This document shows positions 45,584 to 54,583 of a stretch of DNA of 64,000 nucleotides, in pieces (within the stretch, counting starts at the first letter, position 1; every line of letters starts with the position of its first letter). The position numbers and the translations under genes were made by a program. Below the pieces are notes generated by a model, which was not told the origin of the DNA, made no database searches, and was given only the letters and a program-made list of their open reading frames with translations. Location of the stretch: the NCBI GenBank assembly GCA_003224235.1, contig QHYU01000150.1:16852-80851 (forward strand), in the 5' to 3' direction. This stretch comes from Acidobacteriota bacterium. GTDB taxonomy: Bacteria; Acidobacteriota; Terriglobia; Acidiferrales; UBA7541.

Positions 45584-46393
45584 GTGGTGGCCAAAGACGC
45601 GCTCGTCGTGGAAAATGTGGAGAAATATTTTCCGCCGGCGTTCACCGGCTGGCGCGCGTTGCTGCAACCCTTTTCGCGCTTGACCCTGCGGGCTTTGGGT
45701 GGCGTCTCTTTCAGGGTAGCGCCCGGCGAAGTGCTGGCGCTCATTGGAGCAAATGGCGCGGGCAAATCCACGCTGCTGCGCATCGTGACCACCCTGCTGC
45801 TCCCCACGCGCGGGCATGTCCAGGTGGCTGGATTCGACGTTGTGCGTGAACCCGCGCGCGTCCGCCGGCAGCTCGGTTATCACACCGGCGCGGAGGGCGG
45901 ATTCTACGGCCGGCTAAGCGCGCGAGAGAACTTGGAGTTCTTCGCCGCACTCAACAACCTGACGCGCCACGACGCACGGCAGAGCATCGCCCACGTCGTT
46001 GAGCTGCTCCGCCTGGGCGCGGTGCTCGACCGCCAGGTGCGGACTTTCTCAACGGGCACGGTGCACCGGCTGGGCCTGGCACGCGCCATCCTGCACGCTC
46101 CCGCCGTATTGATTCTTGACGAACCCACCCGGAGTCTCGACCCGCTGGCCGCCGCCGAATTCCGCCGGTTCCTCAAAGACGAACTGGTCCGCCAACGCGG
46201 CACCACACTCCTGTTTGCCTCGCACACCCTTGCGGAAGTCGAACAGCTCGCCGGCCGCGTTGCGCTGCTGGACAACGGGCTGCTGCTTGCGTGCGATACC
46301 CTGCGCGGCCTGCTGGCCACGGCCGGAGCTGCGACGCTTGAGGAGGCGCTCCAAAAGCTCACCGGGCCTCCCCAGGTGGAATCCATCGCATGA
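45584..46393 (+). CDS. ABC-2 type exporter ATP-binding protein
   Basis: 269 residues, GTG start. Walker A is GANGAGKST (55-63), the Q-loop region GYHTGAEGGFYGRLSARENL, Walker B VLILDEPTRSLDP, and H-loop LLFASHT. The signature is FSTGTVHRL rather than the usual YSTGMRQRL, a modest deviation. Its stop overlaps the permease start (ATGA). It may export the lasso peptide encoded 1 kb away on the other strand, but this is positional inference only. Confidence 0.88.
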   Translation: MVAKDALVVENVEKYFPPAFTGWRALLQPFSRLTLRALGGVSFRVAPGEVLALIGANGAGKSTLLRIVTTLLLPTRGHVQVAGFDVVREPARVRRQLGYHTGAEGGFYGRLSARENLEFFAALNNLTRHDARQSIAHVVELLRLGAVLDRQVRTFSTGTVHRLGLARAILHAPAVLILDEPTRSLDPLAAAEFRRFLKDELVRQRGTTLLFASHTLAEVEQLAGRVALLDNGLLLACDTLRGLLATAGAATLEEALQKLTGPPQVESIA

Positions 46394-47211
46394 GCGCCTT
46401 GCTCAGCCTGAGCAAAGTCACCGTGCTCTTTCGCCGCGACCTGGTGATTGCGCGCAGTTACCGCAGCGCGTTTGTGCTTGAGCTGTTCGAGGCGCTGTTT
46501 GGCGTGGCCGCCTTCTACTATCTTTCTCGCTTCGTGCAGAGCGCAGAGCTGACCCGTGCGCTACCCCAAGGGGGCAGCTACTTTGCCTTTGCGCTGGTAG
46601 GGTTTGCCTTCTTTGAGTACATGGGTGTGGCGCTCAATGCGTTTGATCACAGCATCCAGGAAGCTCGCCAGAACGGCACGCTGGAAACGCTTCTGGTGAC
46701 GCAGACGTCGCTGCCGGTGATCTTGGCGGGTTCAGCCGTTTACCCGTTCGCGCTGATGTCGCTGCGCACCGCGGTCTATTTGGCGTGGGGCATCTTTCTA
46801 TTTGATTTTCCGGCGCGGCAGGCAAACTGGCCGGGGGCTGCGCTGGTTTTGCTGGTGTCAGTGCTGGCCTTCGCCGGGTTGGGTATTCTCTCGGCCAGCT
46901 ATCTTCTGCTCTTCAAGCGCGGCAATCCCGCCAAATGGGTGTTGCTCGGCGTCTCGGCGGTGCTGGGTGGAATGATGTATCCGGTCTCGGTGCTGCCGCA
47001 CAACTTGCAGCGAGTGGCGCGGCTTGTGCCGATCACCTATTCGCTTGAGGGCATGCGCGCCGCGCTGCTGGGCCGCGCCGGGCTCGCTGAACTCTGGCCG
47101 TCGCTGCGCGCCCTGTTGCTGTTTTCCATCATCCTGCTGCCGCTCGCCTTTGTGGTCTTCTCCTGGGCGCTGCGCCGCACCAAGGTCACCGGCACCCTCA
47201 CACACTTCTAG
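46390..47211 (+). CDS. ABC-2 type transporter permease
   Basis: 273 residues with six hydrophobic segments. It belongs to the ABC-2/NodJ-like family: FFEYMGVALNAFDHSIQEARQNGTLETLLVTQTSL is the conserved cytoplasmic loop. It is co-translated with the ATPase. The cargo is unknown. Confidence 0.88.
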   Translation: MSALLSLSKVTVLFRRDLVIARSYRSAFVLELFEALFGVAAFYYLSRFVQSAELTRALPQGGSYFAFALVGFAFFEYMGVALNAFDHSIQEARQNGTLETLLVTQTSLPVILAGSAVYPFALMSLRTAVYLAWGIFLFDFPARQANWPGAALVLLVSVLAFAGLGILSASYLLLFKRGNPAKWVLLGVSAVLGGMMYPVSVLPHNLQRVARLVPITYSLEGMRAALLGRAGLAELWPSLRALLLFSIILLPLAFVVFSWALRRTKVTGTLTHF

Positions 47212-47348
47212 GAGCGATCGTCGCCTTCTTTGCGAAAGGCTACTGTCTTAGCCGCCCCTGTAGCCCGCCTTCAGAGGCGAGGCTTTTTAGGCCCTGAAGC
47301 CGTGTTTGTTTCCCGGGCGGCAAAGGTTTTTCCGTCTGTGAAATGAAG

Positions 47349-48500
47349 CTACTTCTTGGGTCGCGTCTTCACTTTGGTTTGGATGCCGAGACCCATCTGC
47401 TCCAGTGATTCCAAGCCCTGTTTGGCCTGCGCGCCATACGGGCCGTTAGGGTCGAGGTCGAGGGCTTTCTGGTAGGCTTCAACCGTGCCCGGCTGAAGGA
47501 TAGGGATGAACTTGTCGCCTTCTTTTTTGTATTCCATTGTATTGACCAGCGCGACCCCCAGCAGATACCAGCCTTGCGGGTTCTTCGGGTCAAGCTCGGT
47601 GGCCTTTTTCAATGGTTCCAAAGCCTCTTTCATCCTGTTCGAGTTGTAGAGCTCAATGCCGAGGTTGCGCCAGGCAGTGCCGGCGTTGGCGGGATCGAGC
47701 GCGGCGCTCTTCTCATAGGCCGCGGTGGCTTCCTGAATCTTCCCCAGCCGCGCCAGAGCGTTGCCCAGGTTGTTGTAGTAGCCGGCGAGGTCCGGCTTCA
47801 AAGCGACCACTTGCTGATAGGTGTCCGCCGCTTCCTGGTAGCGTCCCGCCGCCAGGTAGGAGTCTCCAAGCCTGCCGAGGACGATGTGGCGGTTGGGGTC
47901 GTTTTCCCCGGTGGCCTTCTCCGCCGCCTGGAATTCATTGACGGCCGTGCCATAGAGGTCGACGAGCTTCTGTTGCAGCGCCGCGCGCTGATCGGCCGGC
48001 GCGCGTTGTATTTCGCTGCGAATCGCTCTGGCCTGCTCCATCGTTGCCACGCCGCTATCGAAGTGGGCCTTCAGACTTTCAAACTTCTGCTTCTCCTCTT
48101 CTTGTTTTTTGACGGCTTCCTGTGCTGCGGCACCCTGCTTGGCGATGAGTTCTTTGAAGTTCGCATCGGCGCGAGCCTCGGCACCCGACTCCACCCGCAA
48201 TTTCGTTTCCCAGACGACCTTATCTTTCACCTTGTAGCCGACGACATAAATTCCCGACTGCAGCATCGCCTGAGAGAAGTGCCCGTTCTTGTCGGTTTTC
48301 AGCTCCCACTTTTTTCCCTGTTCGTTTGTAACGGTGATAGCCACATCCGGGAAGGGCTTTCCCTCCTGGTCCTTGACATCCCCAACGATAGAGCTTGTCC
48401 CCAAAGCTTGCGCCGCCGCCCCAGCGCCCAGCCAGGCGCCAATCGGTCCCACTGCCAGGACAAGAGTAACAATGATCCAGACTGTTTTTGATCGCCTCAT
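47349..48500 (-). CDS. Exported TPR protein with N-terminal carboxypeptidase-regulatory-like domain
   Basis: 383 residues. After a signal or anchor (residues 8-30), a CarboxypepD-regulatory-like beta-sandwich runs from about 35 to 115 (IVGDVKDQEGKPFPDVAITVTNEQGKKW). A Lys/Glu-rich coiled stretch leads to four TPR units from about 190: YYNNLGNALARLGKIQEATAAYEKSAALDPANA and WYLLGVALVNTMEYK among them. It is a common acidobacterial architecture for envelope scaffolding. No enzyme motif is present. Confidence 0.85.
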   Translation of the reverse strand: MRRSKTVWIIVTLVLAVGPIGAWLGAGAAAQALGTSSIVGDVKDQEGKPFPDVAITVTNEQGKKWELKTDKNGHFSQAMLQSGIYVVGYKVKDKVVWETKLRVESGAEARADANFKELIAKQGAAAQEAVKKQEEEKQKFESLKAHFDSGVATMEQARAIRSEIQRAPADQRAALQQKLVDLYGTAVNEFQAAEKATGENDPNRHIVLGRLGDSYLAAGRYQEAADTYQQVVALKPDLAGYYNNLGNALARLGKIQEATAAYEKSAALDPANAGTAWRNLGIELYNSNRMKEALEPLKKATELDPKNPQGWYLLGVALVNTMEYKKEGDKFIPILQPGTVEAYQKALDLDPNGPYGAQAKQGLESLEQMGLGIQTKVKTRPKK

Positions 48501-48597
48501 GATGACTGCTGCCTCCTATGCCCGTAACCCGCCCGGGGCCGAAACAAATGCCCATGCCGGGACGGGGCGAGTTTTTGCCGGATATTACCACGCAAGA

Positions 48598-49296
48598 TTA
48601 AGCCACAGGGGCCCGATAGGGAATAGGGTCGGGCTGGCCGGCCTCGGCGAACGCACGCAGCCGCAACCTACAACTGTCGCAGACGCCACAGGCGGCGTCC
48701 TCAAACTGGTAGCACGACCATGTTAGATGCAGCGGGGCGCCCAGCTCGATGCCCCGACGTACAATCTCACTTTTGCGCAGTTCGATAACCGGCGTGACGA
48801 TCCCGATCTGCGTCTCGGGCCGGGTCCCGGCACGCACCAGTTCGGCAAACACCCGGTAGTACTCCGGCCGACAATCGGGATAGCCCGAACTGTCTTCGGC
48901 GACCGCGCCGATGAACACCCTGCGCGCGCCGATCACTTCCGCCCAACTCACTGCCACGGAAAGAAAGTGTGCGTTGCGAAAGGGCACGTAGGTTACCGGG
49001 ATGGACCTTAGGCCTCCGGCCGCTACGTGAACCGCGCTTTCGGGCACCGGGATACGCGAGTCAGTCAGCGCCGAGCCTCCAATTTGCGCAAAATGCTCAA
49101 GGCGCGCAACCAGCCGCTCCCGAACTCCATAAAAATCGGCGACCTGCTCAAATGCCTGCCGCTCGCGCCGCTCGGTGCGCTGGCCGTAGCTGGCGTGGAC
49201 CAGTGCCAAGCGGTGCTCCTGGTGTGCGATGGCCGCGGTGACGCACGAGTCCATGCCGCCACTCAACAAAACAACCGCCTTGGGTTTCTCAGTCAA
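48598..49296 (-). CDS. queC: 7-cyano-7-deazaguanine synthase (QueC)
   Basis: 232 residues from a TTG start; no ATG lies nearby in frame. The ATP loop LSGGMDS is at 11-17. The four zinc cysteines are present: Cys195, Cys203, Cys206 and Cys209 (CYQFEDAACGVCDSC). It converts 7-carboxy-7-deazaguanine to preQ0 with ammonia and ATP, for queuosine in tRNA. It follows queE by 44 bases. Confidence 0.95.
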   Translation of the reverse strand: MTEKPKAVVLLSGGMDSCVTAAIAHQEHRLALVHASYGQRTERRERQAFEQVADFYGVRERLVARLEHFAQIGGSALTDSRIPVPESAVHVAAGGLRSIPVTYVPFRNAHFLSVAVSWAEVIGARRVFIGAVAEDSSGYPDCRPEYYRVFAELVRAGTRPETQIGIVTPVIELRKSEIVRRGIELGAPLHLTWSCYQFEDAACGVCDSCRLRLRAFAEAGQPDPIPYRAPVA

Positions 49297-49340
49297 CTCT
49301 CGACCCTTAGCTTTTGTCTTTTACCTTTTGTCCTTGCCCC

Positions 49341-50090
49341 TCAGACTCCCCGCATCGCCGGGTCCCAGATAAACTTGTGCAATTGCAGTCCCAACCGCAC
49401 CGGCAAGCCATCGGCCAGAATCCACTCGCTCAGCTCCCGCGCGCTCATTCCTGGCCACGAACCTTCTGGGTCGTTCACGACAGGCGAGAAGATCACCTGA
49501 TGAACGCGCTTGGCCAAGCTATGCCGCGCGGTGAAGTCGCGCGCAAACTCGTAGTCGCGGCGGCTGGAGATGACGAACTTGATTTCATCCTTGCGGTCGA
49601 CCGCGTCGAGATTGGCTGGATCGAAGGTATCTGCCTCGCCCGAATCGGGACACTTGACGTCGACGATTTTCACCACCTCGCGCGGAAGCTTTCCGACGTA
49701 GCGCTCGCCGCTGGTCTCGATCAGCACTGTGTAACCCGCAGCGAGAAGTTTATCGGCCAGTGGATAGACGTCGGGCTGCAACAGTGGCTCGCCGCCGGTG
49801 AGTTCGACAAGGGGAATGGCAGGTCGCGCGGGAGCGCAATGGGTCTGCGGAGTTCCCTGCGAGGTTGATGCGCCCGCTGTCTGCTCCGGCTGAGTTCCCT
49901 GGGGCATCGAGAGCTCGCGCACGCGAGCAAGCACTTCTCCGACGCTCATCTTTGTCCCGCCATAAAACGCATAAGCAGTATCGCACCAGGTGCAGCGCAA
50001 ATTGCATCCGGTCAGTCGCACAAACACGCAGGGTAGCCCCGCATAGGTGCTCTCGCCCTGGATGGATTTGAAGATTTCAGTGATGACCAT
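49341..50090 (-). CDS. queE: 7-carboxy-7-deazaguanine synthase (QueE), radical SAM
   Basis: 249 residues. The radical-SAM cluster Cys29, Cys33 and Cys36 is in GCNLRCTWCDTAY, with LTGGEPLLQPDVY as the glycine-rich SAM motif. It contracts 6-carboxytetrahydropterin to the 7-deazaguanine ring. Odd: between VRELS (about 57) and IPLVELTGGEP (about 91) lies a Gln/Thr/Pro-rich insert of about 30 residues with little resemblance to the family. Confidence 0.94.
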   Translation of the reverse strand: MVITEIFKSIQGESTYAGLPCVFVRLTGCNLRCTWCDTAYAFYGGTKMSVGEVLARVRELSMPQGTQPEQTAGASTSQGTPQTHCAPARPAIPLVELTGGEPLLQPDVYPLADKLLAAGYTVLIETSGERYVGKLPREVVKIVDVKCPDSGEADTFDPANLDAVDRKDEIKFVISSRRDYEFARDFTARHSLAKRVHQVIFSPVVNDPEGSWPGMSARELSEWILADGLPVRLGLQLHKFIWDPAMRGV

Positions 50091-50093
50091 GGC

Positions 50094-50282
50094 CTAGCCA
50101 ATTCGGGGTCGCGCTTTGCGGCGCCGCCACAAATGCACGATCACCACCGCGGCAACGAATCCGCCGCCGGCCCCGAGGAAAGGGGCGACGCTCAGCCCCG
50201 CGCCGAGATAAGCAGTCGCGCCGAGATAGGCAGCCGCGGCCAGCGTCGCCGGCACTAGGACAATCAGAAACGCTCGGTTCAT
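50094..50282 (-). CDS. Small membrane protein, unknown
   Basis: 62 residues from the ATG at 50282 (GGTGAG about 8 bases upstream; a GTG at 50294 is an alternative). It has two hydrophobic helices (about 4-20 and 30-47) and a basic tail (WRRRKARPR). A short internal repeat, AAAYLGATAYLGAGL, is seen. It ends 3 bases before queE starts, so it is in the que operon. It might be a transporter fragment or an unrelated small protein. Confidence 0.55.
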   Translation of the reverse strand: MNRAFLIVLVPATLAAAAYLGATAYLGAGLSVAPFLGAGGGFVAAVVIVHLWRRRKARPRIG

Positions 50283-50333
50283 CGCTTCACTCACCCCCGC
50301 GTGGGCTCACCCCGGGGCGGTTCGGCAGGACCT

Positions 50334-50744
50334 TCACTCCGCTCGGTCCTGGCGCGCCGGCGGGGTTTCTTCCGGCCAGTAGGTAGCCGATGTCGTATCG
50401 GTCTCCCAAACGGTGATGCTCGTGATGCGCGCGCCGGCCGGGATCTCGCGCATCATCCTCGACGCCTCGTCGTAGAAATACTTGGCAATGTTCTCGGCCG
50501 AGGGGTTGATGACGTCAAACGGCGCCTGATCGTTCAGGAACTTGTGGTCCACCGCCTGAATCACTCCGTGAATGATCTGCTTCAGGTGCGCGAAGTCATA
50601 GAGCAACCCAACGGAATTGAGCTGCGCGCCCTCCAGCGTCACGCGCACCTTATAGTTATGGCCGTGCGGGTTCTCGCACTTCCCATGATAACCGCGCAGG
50701 GCATGCCCCGCCGAAAAGCTCTCCTCCACGCTGATTTGGAACAT
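50334..50744 (-). CDS. queD: 6-carboxytetrahydropterin synthase (QueD)
   Basis: 136 residues. The zinc histidines His14, His27 and His29 (ESFSAGHALRGYHGKCENPHGHNY) and the catalytic Cys23 are present, with the C-terminal ITSITVWET and TSATYW. It makes 6-carboxytetrahydropterin from dihydroneopterin triphosphate, the substrate of QueE. AAAGGACGAAA precedes the ATG. No preQ1 riboswitch-like structure was found in the 68 bases upstream. Confidence 0.95.
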   Translation of the reverse strand: MFQISVEESFSAGHALRGYHGKCENPHGHNYKVRVTLEGAQLNSVGLLYDFAHLKQIIHGVIQAVDHKFLNDQAPFDVINPSAENIAKYFYDEASRMMREIPAGARITSITVWETDTTSATYWPEETPPARQDRAE

Positions 50745-50812
50745 TTTCGTCCTTTTGGATGATCCCGCCTGGGAGTCACGCCTAATTCGTCGCCGCGTAA
50801 GGCCATACGCCC

Positions 50813-52996
50813 CTACGCAGGATTCCGCATGAACCGTGCGACCTCGGCGAGGTCTTGCGTCAAACCGTACTCCGGCAGCGACGCGAAGAAAATCTTACCA
50901 TAGTCCATTCTTTGGATGCGGTTATCCAGGATGGCCAGCACGCCGCGGTCGGTTTTCGAGCGGATCAGCCGGCCGAAACCTTGCTTGAGAGCCAGCACGG
51001 CCTCGGGCACCTGGTACTCGGCGAAGGCATTGCACCCGTTCTCCTGCAGCGCGCGGACTCGAGCTGCCACGACGGGGTCGGTGGGCACGGCAAACGGCAG
51101 CCGGTCGATGATCACACAGGAGAGCTGCTCGCCGGGCACATCGACGCCTTGCCAGAAGCTCGCCGTGGCAAACAGCACCGCGCCCGGTGTGCGGCGAAAT
51201 CTCTCCAGCAAGACAGAGCGAGGCGCCGTGCCCTGCACCAACAGCGGGAAGTCAACCAGCCGGCAAACGCGCTCATACACGTCGTTCATCTGCGCGTAAC
51301 TCGTGAATAGGCAGAACGCCCGGCCGTGCGTGATCTTCAGCAGCGCGGCAATTTCTTCCGCGGCTTTGGGCGCAAACTGCGGGCCGCGTACGTCGGGCAG
51401 ATTAACCGGGATGTAGAGCAGGGCCTGGCGCCGGAAATCGAATTCGTGTGGCAGCACGCGCTCGCGCGCGCCGTCAATCCCCAGCCGCTGCTTGAAGAAA
51501 TCGAAGCGCCCGCCCACCGTGAGTGTGGCGGAGGTGAGCACAGCGGTATCGAACTGCTCGAACAGGCGCTCCCGGAGGATGCCGCTGACGTCGATCGGCG
51601 TGGCCGCCAGGAAAACGCCCTTGCCGCGGCGCTCGAACCAGTAGACGTAGTTCCGCTCGTTGCTCTCCAGCAGAAAGGTAAGCTCTCCGCGCAGCTCAAA
51701 GCCGCGCCGCGCGATGGCCACCAGCTCTTCGGGTTTGCTGGGCAGCGCGGCAATTTCGGCCTCGAGACTCTTCACCGCTCGGACCAGCTCGTCGTAGGCC
51801 TCGCGATTCTGCTCGAGGAAACTCGCACGTTGCTGGGGCTCGAAGGCGAAGCGGCCTTCGCGCGGTTCGCCGCGAGCGCTCACCGCCAATACGGGAAACG
51901 TCTCGAAAAACGCGCGAGCGCGCTCCCGCAACCGCGCGCTGCGTTTCAGCAGCGCCGTGCCCGTCGCGGCGCCCCTCTTCGCAGGGGCCTGCGTCAGCCG
52001 CAACGCATGCTCGGCGTCCCTGCACAGCTCCTCGAAGCGGTAATTCGAGATCTGACGGCCGAAGTATTCGCTGGCCACGTCCTCGATCTCATGGGCTTCG
52101 TCGAACACCACCGCCGAGTATTCGGGCAGGATACTGCCAAAGTCGTCGCGTCGCAGCGCCAGGTCGGCGAAAAATAGATGATGATTGACGATGATGATGT
52201 CCGCCGCTGCGGCGCGCTGGTGCATGCGGGTGATGAAGCAGCGGCTGAACTCCGGACACTTCTGCCCGGTGCAGGTCTCGCGCCGTGCGTCGAGCTTTTG
52301 CCACAGTTCAGCGTCATCGGGCAGGAAGTCGAGTTCGGCGCGGTCGCCCGTCTCGGTCACTTTTTCCCACTCGCGCATTTGCGTGAACCAATCGATTTCG
52401 TCCATCCCCTTCAGCACCGGCTGGCCTTCCATCAGGTGCACCTTCTGCCGGCAGAGGAAATTCCCGCGGCCCTTCATCACCGCAACTTTGATTTCCGGTG
52501 CGAAGTGCTTCTGCAGGAAGGGAATGTCCTTGTTGAAGAGCTGCTCTTGCAGGGACTTGGTTGCCGTGGAGACCACCACGCGCCGCCCGCTGCGGATCGC
52601 CGGGAGCAGGTAGGCCAGCGTCTTACCCGTACCCGTGCCTGCTTCGAGGATGGCGTGATGCTTGTTGCGAAAAGCATCTTCGACGATTTCTGCCATCTCG
52701 AGTTGCGACCGACGAAATTCGTAGCCCGGGTGACATTTCTCGAGCAACCCGCCCGGGCCGAATATTTCGGCCATGGTGGGCGTCGCGGTCGCGACCTCAC
52801 CACGAGTCCTCGGCACAGCTCGACGCGCGGCGGACGCCACCCCTTCGGCCTTGTCCTCGGAAGCTCGACGCGCCTCTGATACTCCTGCCTCGGCGTTGCC
52901 ACCGGAGACCTCGCCCCGCTTGCCCGGGGTGGAAGCGAACGGAGCTTGACGCAGGCCTTCCCGGGCCGCAGAAGACGAATTGGCGCGCTTGGTCAC
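50813..52996 (-). CDS. dinG: DinG/XPD-like ATP-dependent helicase
   Basis: 727 residues. Walker A is EAGTGTGKT (118-126); the iron-sulfur domain has Cys in NFLCRQK and RETCTGQKCPEFSRC (four cysteines in XPD-like spacing); DEAH is in VVFDEAHEIED; the C-terminal motif VI region is VLALKQGFGRLIRSKTDRG. It unwinds DNA or DNA/RNA in repair. The first 74 residues are low complexity with two repeated blocks, so the ATG at 52774 (MAEIFGPGG) may be the true start. Confidence 0.92.
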   Translation of the reverse strand: MTKRANSSSAAREGLRQAPFASTPGKRGEVSGGNAEAGVSEARRASEDKAEGVASAARRAVPRTRGEVATATPTMAEIFGPGGLLEKCHPGYEFRRSQLEMAEIVEDAFRNKHHAILEAGTGTGKTLAYLLPAIRSGRRVVVSTATKSLQEQLFNKDIPFLQKHFAPEIKVAVMKGRGNFLCRQKVHLMEGQPVLKGMDEIDWFTQMREWEKVTETGDRAELDFLPDDAELWQKLDARRETCTGQKCPEFSRCFITRMHQRAAAADIIIVNHHLFFADLALRRDDFGSILPEYSAVVFDEAHEIEDVASEYFGRQISNYRFEELCRDAEHALRLTQAPAKRGAATGTALLKRSARLRERARAFFETFPVLAVSARGEPREGRFAFEPQQRASFLEQNREAYDELVRAVKSLEAEIAALPSKPEELVAIARRGFELRGELTFLLESNERNYVYWFERRGKGVFLAATPIDVSGILRERLFEQFDTAVLTSATLTVGGRFDFFKQRLGIDGARERVLPHEFDFRRQALLYIPVNLPDVRGPQFAPKAAEEIAALLKITHGRAFCLFTSYAQMNDVYERVCRLVDFPLLVQGTAPRSVLLERFRRTPGAVLFATASFWQGVDVPGEQLSCVIIDRLPFAVPTDPVVAARVRALQENGCNAFAEYQVPEAVLALKQGFGRLIRSKTDRGVLAILDNRIQRMDYGKIFFASLPEYGLTQDLAEVARFMRNPA

Positions 52997-53230
52997 CGGA
53001 TCGCTGCCTACACGGAGTACAGGTGTGTTTGGCGCAAGCGGCTAAGATACCACACGCGCGCAGCGAGCGCGCACTTATGCGGAACTTGGGTAGTGTCCCA
53101 ATTTTTGTTGTGCCAGTCTTTAGGCTGCAGCTTGCCGCCATGAAGGCCGAGCTACATGCAGGGTGAAGCGGCTCAAGCCACCGTCAGGGCACGACTTGCC
53201 GAGTGCAGCCGATCGTCGAAGTGAATCTAA

Positions 53231-53686
53231 TTAGCGTCGCGGCTCTAGGATGATCTCCCGCGCAAGCCTGGTGCCCATAACTTCCCGAATTTCGCCTCGA
53301 TCTCTGTAACCTTGCGCTTGCTTCTCGTCGTTGCCAACGACCCGTTGCGTGACGGCTTCCGCCTTCGCATCGTTGGCCTCCAGCGAAGCTAAGTCTTTGA
53401 ACTCGGTCATGAGGATCAGGTTCCAATCCCCAGGAGTATGACCTTCCGTCTCCACAACCTTATACGAGAGGACTAGACCTTCCGCCTTCAAGGCCTCTTG
53501 TTCCTTCTTCCAGTCAGTGGCCACGTATTTCAGGTAAGTCGATTCCATCCCTGGCTTCATTCTGACGAATGCCAACTCCCACACGGAACCATTTCGGTAG
53601 GGGCGATTCATCTGAGCGAACACAGAGATGGAAAGAAGCAGCAAAGAGCCTACCAACAAACCGATGAGTATTCGTTGCGTTTTCAT
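53231..53686 (-). CDS. Exported small protein, Dabb/NIPSNAP-like
   Basis: 151 residues from the ATG at 53686 (AAAGG 7-8 bases upstream); the upstream extension is rejected. There is a signal peptide (residues 1-24, ending SVFAQ). SVWELAFVRMKPGMESTYLKYVATDWKKEQEALKAEG and DWNLILMTEFKDLASLEANDAKAEAV look like a dimeric ferredoxin-like alpha/beta fold. The ligand or role is unknown. It is transcribed alone. Confidence 0.75.
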   Translation of the reverse strand: MKTQRILIGLLVGSLLLLSISVFAQMNRPYRNGSVWELAFVRMKPGMESTYLKYVATDWKKEQEALKAEGLVLSYKVVETEGHTPGDWNLILMTEFKDLASLEANDAKAEAVTQRVVGNDEKQAQGYRDRGEIREVMGTRLAREIILEPRR

Positions 53687-53911
53687 GGGATTGACCTTTC
53701 TGTAGAAGTTGTTGGAAACAGCGCGGAATGTATGAAATGACGGGTCTTGCGTCAACAGCTTTCTGGCGCGATGCAGCAGAGTCATGGTAGCCGAGCCGGG
53801 AGTTGTGATCACCTGTCTTTTCTCTGCGCGGTGGATGAACGATGTTTGCCGCCGTTTGGGTCATTTTGCTCCTGAGTCGCTCCCGATTTCTGGAAGAGGC
53901 GTTTCCAGTTC

Positions 53912-54583
53912 TCAGGAGAAGATGGACGCGAAGCCGAAAGGCCTAGTTGAACTGTTCGTATCTTGCCGGAAGTACTTGTTCAGCTCTTTGCGTAGTTTCA
54001 GGCGTGCCCGCAGCAGGCGCGTCTTGACCGCTGGGACAGAAAGTCCCAGCAGCTCGGCGGTGTCATTGATCGAAAAGCCTTCCACGTCGCGCAACTGGAA
54101 GACAATGCGAAGCGGCGCGTCTAACTCTGCGATCACGTCAGAGAGAATGCCCTCAAGCTCCTTCTGTCCGTAACGCTGTTCTGGTGTGGGTCCGCAGTCT
54201 TCCACCTCACGCGGGAATAAGTCTTCTCCGGTCTTGACAGGGTCATCGAGCGAGGTCTGATTCGGTCGCCGCTTGCGGAGTTTCGTAATCGCCTGATTAA
54301 CGGCGATGCGTCCTAGCCAAGTACAGAACCGCGAATTCTCGCGGAACTCAGCGAGGTGTTCGAAGGACTTCAACAACGCCTCCTGCATCACATCTTCCGC
54401 GTCTTCGTGGTTCTGTGTGATGCGCCGGGCTAACCGAAAGATTCTCCTCTCGTACCGCACTACTAACTTCTCAAACGAAGCGAGGTTACCGGCTTTAGCC
54501 GAGGAGAGTAGCACTCGCTCATCGAGCACCCGAGAGATCCCCTCATCGGACCTCAGATCATGAGTGGAAAATTCAGACCCCAT
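53912..54583 (-). CDS. ECF-like sigma-70 family RNA polymerase sigma factor
   Basis: 223 residues. Region 2 is LVVRYERRIFRLARRITQNHEDAEDVMQEALLKSFEHLAEFRENSRFCTWLGRIAVNQAITKLRKRRP; region 4 is LRIVFQLRDVEGFSINDTAELLGLSVPAVKTRLLRARLKLRKEL. It belongs to the ECF-type class without regions 1 and 3. No anti-sigma factor gene is adjacent. It directs RNA polymerase to an unknown regulon. Confidence 0.93.
   Translation of the reverse strand: MGSEFSTHDLRSDEGISRVLDERVLLSSAKAGNLASFEKLVVRYERRIFRLARRITQNHEDAEDVMQEALLKSFEHLAEFRENSRFCTWLGRIAVNQAITKLRKRRPNQTSLDDPVKTGEDLFPREVEDCGPTPEQRYGQKELEGILSDVIAELDAPLRIVFQLRDVEGFSINDTAELLGLSVPAVKTRLLRARLKLRKELNKYFRQDTNSSTRPFGFASIFS

Noticed and set aside
47574..48491. 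305-residue plus-strand ORF
   Set aside because: It is antisense to the TPR protein gene and its composition mirrors the TPR repeats.
50745..50812. preQ1 riboswitch before queD
   Set aside because: The 68-base gap lacks the A-rich pseudoknot pattern; only an ordinary ribosome-binding site is seen.
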